Source of the DNA: Acidobacteriota bacterium
GTDB lineage: Bacteria > Acidobacteriota > Terriglobia > UBA7540
Reading direction: 5' to 3'
DNA length: 6,377 bases
Assembly: GCA_003171295.1 (NCBI GenBank)
Contig: PMYF01000553.1
Location: forward strand, 1 to 6,377
Both the position numbers and the translations under genes were made by a program. The notes beneath the pieces were generated by a model, which saw only the letters and a program-made list of their open reading frames with translations, ran no database searches and was not told the origin of the DNA. Below are positions 1 through 4,659 of the stretch, in pieces. Numbering within the stretch: the stretch's first letter is position 1; the number at the start of each line of letters is the position of its first letter.

Positions 1-134
1 CATCCTGTCAATAAGAACAATCCCCTGCCGCGGAACATTCTTCAGCCTTCCTGTGGTAGGAATCAAAAGCTATCTCCGACAGGCTCCTAGGCCGCTTTTC
101 TGCAGCCCCACAGCCCGGGAAGATCTCGCTGCGC

Positions 135-1142
135 ATGATCGCTGTGGCCATAGGGGTTCTTGGTCAGCAAGCCAAGCACTTCTTTTGGCCCGTCAATCTA
201 AACCTGGCTCGCACTTTTGACTTATCAGCCAGCCTGCTTTCACCTTGGCCTTGGCTAACCTTGCTGGCGATCCTCGCTGTGTTCGTCCTGCGGAAGTGGC
301 AACCTGTGTTCGGGTTCCTCGTCGCGTGGTGGGCCATAACGTTTTTGCCTTGCCTGGACGTTCGGCAGCTTGTCGGCCTTCCGATGGCGGACCGCTTCTC
401 GTATCTACCTTCCATCGGACCGTGCCTGGCCATCGCCTTCGGTGCCATGGTGCTGGTGCCACAGCGCCTGGCGCACCTTGAACCCACCCGCGTGCTGGTC
501 CCCGCTTTGCTCGTTGTGCTTGGGTTATGGACCGTCCAGGACATTCGTACCGTCCCAAACTGGCATGACGACGCAGCGCTTTGGAACCACACCGCAAGCG
601 CGGCTCCTGACTCAGCCTTGGCGCACATGTTTCTAGGGATAATCTTGGAGCATCAAAAGGGCGACCTCGACGGAGCAACCCGGGAATACGAGACTGCGCT
701 GCGTCTGAACGAAGTGAGTTTCCGGCCCACCGCTGGGATGATTTATGAGTGCGACCTCGGTTTGGGCCGCGTCGCGTTGGCGAGGGGACGCACCCAGGAC
801 GGCGTGGCTTACTTCGAAAAGGCGGTCCAGGCGGCGCCTACCCTCAGCCCGGCTTACCGGCTCCTCGGGGTGGTCTATTTTCTTCAGGGAAATTACGCTC
901 GGGCGGCGGAATACTTCACTCGCGTCGTGAAGATCAATCCGCAAGACGTCGAGGCCCGCTTCTTTCTCGGCACCTGCTGGTTGAAACTGGGCAAGCCGGC
1001 GCAAGCTGCGGACCAATTCCACGCAGCCCGCGAAGTGGACCCCACCTATTTCCAGGCTTTCGACGCGGAAGCGCGCGCGCTCGAAGCCGCCGGGGATGTC
1101 GCCGGCGCCGCGCGCGCGCGCAGCCTGAAACCACCTCGTTAG
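135..1142 (+). CDS. TMTC/PMT-like membrane protein with C-terminal TPR repeats, N-terminally truncated
   Basis: This 335-aa product looks like the C-terminal half of the large membrane proteins that join a PMT/TMTC-type glycosyltransferase core to TPR repeats. Hydrophobic segments lie near residues 38-52, 57-73, 95-109 and 118-134. Family-like signatures are FFWPVNLNL (16-24), ADRFSYLPSIG (85-95) and the W..D..LW pattern (143-150). About four TPR units follow (158-191, 203-236, 238-270, 272-304), with a degenerate fifth to about 330. The N-terminal membrane region with the acidic catalytic loop expected of such transferases is absent, so enzymatic activity on its own is doubtful. The TPR part probably binds partner proteins. 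ATG 135 is the only usable start. Its GGGAAG (117-122) lies 12 nt away, a poor ribosome site. The frame is open upstream only to 60, and 60-134 still reads like the family, so this may be a decayed or frameshifted remnant. Confidence 0.72.
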   Translation: MIAVAIGVLGQQAKHFFWPVNLNLARTFDLSASLLSPWPWLTLLAILAVFVLRKWQPVFGFLVAWWAITFLPCLDVRQLVGLPMADRFSYLPSIGPCLAIAFGAMVLVPQRLAHLEPTRVLVPALLVVLGLWTVQDIRTVPNWHDDAALWNHTASAAPDSALAHMFLGIILEHQKGDLDGATREYETALRLNEVSFRPTAGMIYECDLGLGRVALARGRTQDGVAYFEKAVQAAPTLSPAYRLLGVVYFLQGNYARAAEYFTRVVKINPQDVEARFFLGTCWLKLGKPAQAADQFHAAREVDPTYFQAFDAEARALEAAGDVAGAARARSLKPPR

Positions 1143-1253
1143 TGGCTAGCTACCGTCAGCGTCTCCCCGACCTGGGTTTTCCTATGACGAACCCACGGTT
1201 AATTCCCAAGACGAATTCACGGCGGCTGGCGGCCTTCCGGTGTCCGGGATTTG

Positions 1254-1284
1254 TTGCCAACCGGCGTGGGCGTCGGGGTATAAT
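1254..1284 (+). promoter_or_regulatory. Predicted sigma70-type promoter of nuoB
   Basis: A perfect TATAAT -10 hexamer lies at 1279-1284. TTGCCA at 1254-1259 matches the TTGACA -35 consensus at five of six positions, with a slightly long 19-bp spacer. Transcription would start near 1291, giving a leader of about 60 nt before ATG 1351. A perfect -10 is rare by chance in DNA this G+C-rich. The position, inside the 208-bp gap after the TPR gene, suggests that nuoB is transcribed independently. It also argues against the in-frame GTG at 1240 as the start, because that codon precedes the promoter. Confidence 0.55.
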
Positions 1285-1350
1285 TACCTCGGTGCCGCAG
1301 GGCCACCTTCGCGACGATTAGGCAATGTCGGCAAAACACGAGGCAGAGGC

Positions 1351-1926
1351 ATGGGATTCATCGAGAACCGCTTCGAGAAAAACTTCATCATCACGTCTGT
1401 GGACTATGTTTTCAACTGGGCGCGCAAGTCCTCTCTCTGGCCGTTGACCTTCGGGTTGGCGTGCTGCGCGATTGAGATGATCGCCGCCACGACCTCGCGC
1501 TTCGACATGGCGCGGTTCGGCGCCGAGGTCTTTCGTCCCAGCCCCCGCCAAGCCGATTTGATGATCGTGTCCGGAACCGTGACGCTGAAAATGGCGCCCG
1601 TGCTGAAGCGCATTTGGGAGCAGATGCCGGATCCGAAGTGGTGCATCTCCATGGGGGCGTGCTCAAGTGTCGGGGGGCCCTTCAATACCTATGCCGTGCT
1701 GCAGGGCGTGGACAAAATTGTTCCCGTAGATGTCTATGTGGTGGGCTGCCCGCCACGTCCCGAGAATCTCTTTTATGCTTTCCTCAAGCTGCAGGAGAAG
1801 ATCGATAACATGACGCTGGGGAAGCAGCCCACCGAGGTCCGTCTGGACGAGAGCATGATCGAGGACTTTAAGAAATCCATCCGCATCGGCAAAGCGGGGA
1901 CACCGGAACTGGTCCAGATCGGCTAA
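1351..1926 (+). CDS. nuoB: NADH-quinone oxidoreductase subunit B (complex I, cluster N2 subunit)
   Basis: The 191-aa product is the NuoB/PSST subunit of respiratory complex I. It sits in the peripheral arm at the membrane interface and carries [4Fe-4S] cluster N2, which passes electrons to quinone. The tandem cysteines C38-C39 (LACCAIEM), C104 in ISMGACSS and C133 in VVGCPPRPE have the same spacing as the E. coli N2 ligands (C63, C64, C129, C158). The family blocks SRFDMARFGAE (49-59) and YAVLQGVDKIVPVDVYV (114-130) are also present. The usual VPGCPPRPE reads VVGCPPRPE here. ATG 1351 is chosen because GAGG (1340-1343) lies 7 nt upstream and the protein then starts at the normal family position. 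No nuoA precedes it and no nuoC follows: the neighbours are a TPR gene and mutM. It may supply a complex whose other subunits are encoded elsewhere, or be a second copy. Confidence 0.96.
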   Translation: MGFIENRFEKNFIITSVDYVFNWARKSSLWPLTFGLACCAIEMIAATTSRFDMARFGAEVFRPSPRQADLMIVSGTVTLKMAPVLKRIWEQMPDPKWCISMGACSSVGGPFNTYAVLQGVDKIVPVDVYVVGCPPRPENLFYAFLKLQEKIDNMTLGKQPTEVRLDESMIEDFKKSIRIGKAGTPELVQIG

Positions 1927-1966
1927 GCCGATTTCTTCCTGCGAAATTCGAAAAGTCATTGTGAAG

Positions 1967-2011
1967 GCCAGGGCGCATGAGCTTGCCCCTGGCGGGCCGC
2001 GGCGAGGCCGC
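1967..2011 (+). promoter_or_regulatory. Two adjacent GC-rich hairpins in the mutM leader
   Basis: In the 97-nt gap between nuoB and mutM, GCCAGGG (1967-1973) pairs with CCCTGGC (1987-1993) across a 13-nt loop. Immediately after it, GCGGC (1999-2003) pairs with GCCGC (2007-2011) across a GAG loop. The second hairpin ends 12 nt before the mutM ATG and contains the only purine-rich stretch, GCGAGG (2002-2007), that could act as a weak ribosome site. No T-run follows either stem, so this is not a classical intrinsic terminator. An effect on mutM translation is inference. Confidence 0.4.
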
Positions 2012-2023
2012 TCCTGATTCGTC

Positions 2024-2899
2024 ATGCCTGAACTTCCCGAAGTTGAAACTGTTGCGCAAGGTCTCAAAAGGCGCGCGCTCGGGCGCCTGGTCGCGGCGGT
2101 GGAGATCCGTCATCCCGCGGTCATCGTGGGATCGCCAGAAAAATTTGTTTCCACTCTCGAGGGCCGAACGCTGGTGAACGTCGCGCGCCAGGGCAAGGCG
2201 TTGGCCCTCGAACTCTCCGCGCTGGACGGCTCCGCGCCGCGCTTTTTGCTGGTACGCCTGGGGATGACGGGCCAGTTCACCGTGGCTCCGCACGCGGCGC
2301 CGTACAAGTCGCACACGCATGTGTTGCTTGCTCTGGATGACGGGCGCGAAGAACTGCGTTTCCGTGACGTCCGGCGCTTCGGCAGGCTGCGTTCCTGCAC
2401 GCGCGAGGAGTTGGAAGCCGTCCTGGGAGCGCTCGGGCCGGATGCGCAGCGCATCACCGAGGCCCAATTCCTGGCGGCGATGCGCGGCCGCCACGGCGCG
2501 ATCAAGAGCTGGCTGATGAATCAGAATCTCCTGGCCGGCCTGGGGAACATCTACGCCGATGAGGCCCTGTTCGCAGCGCGCCTCCATCCTCTCGCGCAGC
2601 CGGGACGCGTCTCTGCTGGGACGGCACACCGGCTCTACCACGCTGTCCGAAAGGTGCTGGACCGCGCCGTGCAACTGGGCGGCACGACTTTCAGCGATTA
2701 CCTCGACGCCGAGGGCCGCCCTGGGAAATTCCTGAAGAAGCTGCGCGTCTATCAACGCACCGGCGAGCCCTGCCTGCGGTGCGGTCGCACGATCCGGCGC
2801 CTGGTGATCGCAGGACGCAGCAGCCACTTCTGCCCGCGTTGCCAGGCCCGGCCACGCGTCACGGCCGGGATGCGCAGACCGCGCAAACCCGAGGCCTGA
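2024..2899 (+). CDS. mutM: Formamidopyrimidine-DNA glycosylase / AP lyase (Fpg, MutM)
   Basis: The 291-aa product excises oxidised purines such as 8-oxoguanine and FaPy from DNA and nicks the resulting abasic site, the first step of base excision repair. After removal of Met, the catalytic N-terminal proline and its Glu partner are visible in MPELPEVETV. Other family marks are the conserved Lys in RQGKAL (K58), MTGQF (81-85) with the intercalating Met, DVRRFG (115-120, usually DPRRFG), NQNLLAGLGNIYADEALF in the helix-two-turn-helix (166-183), and GGTTFSDYLDAEGRPGKF (219-236) of the lesion loop. A C-terminal zinc finger uses C250, C253, C270 and C273 with the DNA-binding Arg in AGRSSHFC. These features favour Fpg over endonuclease VIII. 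It is about 20 aa longer than the E. coli enzyme (269 aa), partly from a basic tail (279-291). The ribosome site is weak. It follows nuoB by 97 nt, with no evident functional link. Confidence 0.97.
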   Translation: MPELPEVETVAQGLKRRALGRLVAAVEIRHPAVIVGSPEKFVSTLEGRTLVNVARQGKALALELSALDGSAPRFLLVRLGMTGQFTVAPHAAPYKSHTHVLLALDDGREELRFRDVRRFGRLRSCTREELEAVLGALGPDAQRITEAQFLAAMRGRHGAIKSWLMNQNLLAGLGNIYADEALFAARLHPLAQPGRVSAGTAHRLYHAVRKVLDRAVQLGGTTFSDYLDAEGRPGKFLKKLRVYQRTGEPCLRCGRTIRRLVIAGRSSHFCPRCQARPRVTAGMRRPRKPEA

Positions 2900-3059
2900 A
2901 AGGACCCGGGTAAGAACTCGATCTTCGGCCCTCTTCAATCCATCACCCCGATGGTACAGCCCATGGTGCGGCAATTCGATACGCACCACGGCGTGCATCG
3001 GTAATACTTCAACAGTTCATCCATCGCTAGCGCGGTTTCACCTCAGACTGGCGATCCGT

Positions 3060-3190
3060 GACCCCTCCCCGGGCCCGCTACACGGTCCACCCTCTCCTCT
3101 GGGGAAATGGCTACAAATGGCTCGCGTGCACGCTTTCCAGCCCTATCCGAGGGGAGAGCGTGGTCGCCAGCGGCGACCGGGTGAGGGGTC
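3060..3190. repeat. 131-bp imperfect palindromic intergenic repeat
   Basis: The outer arms GACCCCTC (3060-3067) and GAGGGGTC (3183-3190) are perfect reverse complements. Inner arms at 3087-3099 (CCACCCTCTCCTC) and 3151-3163 (GGGGAGAGCGTGG) pair at 11 of 13 positions. The 19-nt segments between outer and inner arms have equal length on both sides and are partly complementary with small shifts. The whole folds as one long interrupted hairpin with a roughly 50-nt apical region. The wording of the arms (CCCTCTCC, GGTGAGGGG) resembles dispersed non-coding palindromes found in many G+C-rich genomes. That likeness comes from memory and was not searched. Confidence 0.65.
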
Positions 3191-3505
3191 TTGCCGTCGC
3201 CATGACTTCGGCAACCTTGACTCAAATAGTCACGTTCCGAATATCAAGCCCGGTAGCACCGACGTTCTGTCTGGCTTGCTAAGGGTTGATCGACTTCGAA
3301 ACGCTCAATCCCATTTTCGGACAGCCGGGTTTCAACTCTCCAGGTTTCGCGCTGCCTTAACTTTCGTCGAATCCTCAAGTTAAATAATTGGCACAAATGG
3401 GCCCTCGGTTGCGTATTACAGGGCAGAGGAGTGATGGCTGGCCTCCTGGCACCGCGAATTGGCGCTTGCTTAACTCCAGAGGTAGCCCGAGGCCACCAAG
3501 ACATA

Positions 3506-3511
3506 AAGGAG
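3506..3511 (+). promoter_or_regulatory. Shine-Dalgarno site that fixes the ABC ATPase start
   Basis: AAGGAG lies 6 nt before ATG 3518, a near-ideal ribosome site. The same frame is open further upstream to GTG 3431/ATG 3434, where AGAGGAG (3425-3431) nearly abuts the start codons. The spacing, and the lack of ABC-like content in the extra 28-29 residues, favour 3518. Confidence 0.8.
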
Positions 3512-3517
3512 ACGATC

Positions 3518-4300
3518 ATGCACGCAACTGTTGACCAAGCGACACTCTTACAAACCTCCGCTCAGGAGGAATCGGCGTCCAGCCAGACCTTGATCCGGCT
3601 GGAGGGCACGATGAAGGTTTTCTTCACCGACGAAGTGGAGACGCATGCGCTTTCGGGAATTCACCTCGACATCAGCAGGGGCGAGTTCGTTTCCGTCTCC
3701 GGCCCATCGGGTTGCGGGAAGTCGACCTTGCTCTCCATTCTCGGCCTCCTGGACTCTCCTTCGGAGGGCAAATATACACTGAACGGTGCCGCCGTCGAGG
3801 ATCTGACGGTCTCGGAGCGCACGCGCATCCGCAACCGGGAGATTGGATTCATCTTTCAGGCGTTCAACTTGATCGGTGACCTGACGGTTTACGAGAATGT
3901 GGAATTACCCCTGACCTATCGTGGTATGTCGGGGGCGGAGCGCAAGCAGCGGGTGCAGGAGGCGCTCGAACGGGTGGGGATGTCGCACCGCATGAAGCAC
4001 TACCCCTCGCAGCTTTCCGGCGGCCAGCAGCAGCGCGTCGCGGTAGCGCGGGCACTGGCGGGGAAGCCTTCGATTCTGCTGGCGGACGAACCCACCGGCA
4101 ACCTGGACTCAAAGAACAGCGAAGCGGTCATGGATCTGCTTCGTGATCTGCACCGGGAAGGGGCCACCATCTGCATGGTCACACACGATCCTCGCTACAC
4201 ACAGTTTGCGGATCGAACCATTCACCTTTTTGACGGGCAGGTAGTGGACGAGAGCACGGAAGGCCCCGGCAAGAATTTTCCGGACGGCAGTTGGAACTAG
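3518..4300 (+). CDS. ABC transporter ATP-binding protein, MacB/LolD type
   Basis: The 260-aa cytoplasmic ATPase would power a membrane permease by ATP hydrolysis. In order it shows an aromatic A-loop candidate (F35-F36), Walker A GPSGCGKST (62-70), the Q-loop glutamine Q114 in FIFQAFNL, signature LSGGQQQR (166-173), Walker B with catalytic Glu in LLADEPTGNLD (187-197; E191) and H-loop H223 in VTHDPRY. The LADEPTGNLDS block and the overall length fit the MacB/LolD/FtsE-like group used for lipoprotein, peptide or macrolide efflux and related extrusion. The substrate cannot be read from the ATPase. The first 25 residues form a polar extension rich in Gln, Ser and Glu before the ABC fold, and the last 12 or so are a low-complexity tail. 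MacB-type ATPases usually sit beside an FtsX/MacB permease and often an HlyD-like adaptor. None is present on either side here, although nothing in the sequence looks damaged. Confidence 0.95.
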   Translation: MHATVDQATLLQTSAQEESASSQTLIRLEGTMKVFFTDEVETHALSGIHLDISRGEFVSVSGPSGCGKSTLLSILGLLDSPSEGKYTLNGAAVEDLTVSERTRIRNREIGFIFQAFNLIGDLTVYENVELPLTYRGMSGAERKQRVQEALERVGMSHRMKHYPSQLSGGQQQRVAVARALAGKPSILLADEPTGNLDSKNSEAVMDLLRDLHREGATICMVTHDPRYTQFADRTIHLFDGQVVDESTEGPGKNFPDGSWN

Positions 4301-4377
4301 CGTGGTGTCACGCAAGTTCGTGGAATAAACCGTCTGGAGCGCCGACCGTTCCAGAACCCCGTAAGCGGCGCAATATC

Positions 4378-4469
4378 GTAGCCCAGGGTCTCCTTTGACC
4401 CGCCGTGCGCGGGCCGCCAGCCCTGGGGGAGAGAGCCCTCCCTAACCCCCGGCTCACGCCGTGGGCTAC
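4378..4469. repeat. Inner palindrome GTAGCCCA...TGGGCTAC
   Basis: A perfect 8-bp inverted repeat bounds a 92-bp G+C-rich core. Next to the right arm, CGGC (4450-4453) and GCCG (4458-4461) form a small hairpin with a TCAC loop. This core could be an independent repeat unit inserted in, or shared by, the larger element at 4307-4552. Confidence 0.55.
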
Positions 4470-4477
4470 CTTCTTTC

Positions 4478-4492
4478 GCCCGCTTCGCGGGC
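4478..4492. repeat. Perfect 6-bp stem, 3-nt loop hairpin
   Basis: GCCCGC (4478-4483), loop TTC, GCGGGC (4487-4492). It lies within the larger element and has no T-run on its 3' side on the + strand, so it is not called a terminator. Confidence 0.5.
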
Positions 4493-4557
4493 TGACTTCA
4501 TCAACGAACTTCTGAAATGCGATACTAGCGCTCCCACCAAGACTTGCGTGACCCGGT

Positions 4558-4598
4558 AAGAAGGCATTGTGGTAGAGTTGGAAACTTACGGCCTTCTT
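4558..4598 (+). promoter_or_regulatory. Inverted repeat in the leader of the M28 peptidase gene
   Basis: AAGAAGGC (4558-4565) and GCCTTCTT (4591-4598) are perfect reverse complements separated by 25 nt. An inner AGTT-GGA-AACT hairpin (4576-4586) lies in the loop. The repeat lies about 60 nt before the peptidase start and directly beyond the right end of the 246-bp element. It could be a repressor operator or an RNA leader hairpin. No T-run follows. The function is inferred only from symmetry and position. Confidence 0.4.
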
Positions 4599-4647
4599 GT
4601 CGCGGAGACCCTCGCTACCTCCACGTGCCTGCTGGGCCTGCCCATTG

Positions 4648-4654
4648 AGGGGAG
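4648..4654 (+). promoter_or_regulatory. Shine-Dalgarno site that fixes the M28 peptidase start
   Basis: AGGGGAG lies 5 nt before ATG 4660. The frame is open further upstream (to ATG 4597), but starting at 4660 places a basic signal-peptide n-region directly at the N-terminus, which supports this start. Confidence 0.75.
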
Positions 4655-4659
4655 AATCC

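Larger units (their letters stand above)
2900..3517. other. 618-bp intergenic region without a convincing gene
   Basis: No reading frame here has both a plausible ribosome site and recognisable protein content. It contains a small hairpin (TGGTGCG 2964-2970 with CGCACCA 2982-2988), the imperfect palindrome at 3060-3190, a short TGACT/AGTCA inverted repeat (3218-3222, 3228-3232), and a comparatively A+T-rich patch around 3379-3390. A poor promoter-like pair, TTAACT (3357-3362) and TTAAAT (3380-3385) with a 17-bp spacer, could serve the ABC gene, but each box matches consensus at only four of six positions. The last part is presumably the leader of the ABC gene. Confidence 0.6.
4307..4552. repeat. 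246-bp nested palindromic element with 11-bp terminal inverted repeats
   Basis: The perfect 11-bp ends GTCACGCAAGT (4307-4317) and ACTTGCGTGAC (4542-4552) enclose further inverted pairs in the same nested order: GGAGCGC (4336-4342) with GCGCTCC (4528-4534), a partly conserved CCAGAA/TTCTGA pair, and GTAGCCCA (4378-4385) with TGGGCTAC (4462-4469). The centre holds local hairpins such as GGGTC (4386-4390) with GACCC (4397-4401) and GGGGG (4425-4429) with CCCCC (4446-4450). No reading frame inside resembles a transposase. The element starts 7 nt after the ABC gene stop. A MITE-like or REP-like dispersed element is the likeliest reading. I see no convincing target-site duplication. As RNA it could also shield or end the ABC transcript. 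Confidence 0.65.

Noticed and set aside
1173..1195. TGGGTT/AACCCA stem after the TPR gene as a terminator
   Set aside because: Only a 6-bp stem with an 11-nt loop and no T-run after it.
1240..1350. GTG 1240 as nuoB start
   Set aside because: The predicted promoter lies downstream of it, and the extra 37 residues do not resemble NuoB.
1868..2998. 376-aa open frame on the - strand over nuoB end and mutM
   Set aside because: It lies antisense to two well-supported genes, has no recognisable domain and is typical of shadow frames in G+C-rich coding DNA.
2951..3010. Frame reading MVRQFDTHHGVHR, stop, YFNS, vaguely like the N-terminal metal-binding block of Fe/Mn superoxide dismutase
   Set aside because: Too short, with a stop and altered spacing in the key block and no further similarity downstream. 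It cannot be told from chance.
3386..3412. TTGGCAC at 3388-3394 with TTGC at 3409-3412 as a sigma54 promoter
   Set aside because: The gap between the two boxes is far longer than the fixed -24/-12 spacing. TGGCAC at 3447-3452 also lacks a correctly spaced GC.
3431..3517. Upstream start (GTG 3431 or ATG 3434) for the ABC ATPase
   Set aside because: Its AGAGGAG nearly touches the start codons, the added residues have no family likeness, and AAGGAG at 3506 is ideally placed for ATG 3518.
3244..3519. 91-aa open frame on the - strand before the ABC gene
   Set aside because: No recognised domain. It starts at the ABC start region on the opposite strand, and no ribosome site or conservation argument supports it.
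4478..4492. GCCCGC-TTC-GCGGGC hairpin as an intrinsic terminator for the ABC gene
   Set aside because: No T-run follows on the + strand, and it lies 178 nt past the stop inside a larger palindromic element.
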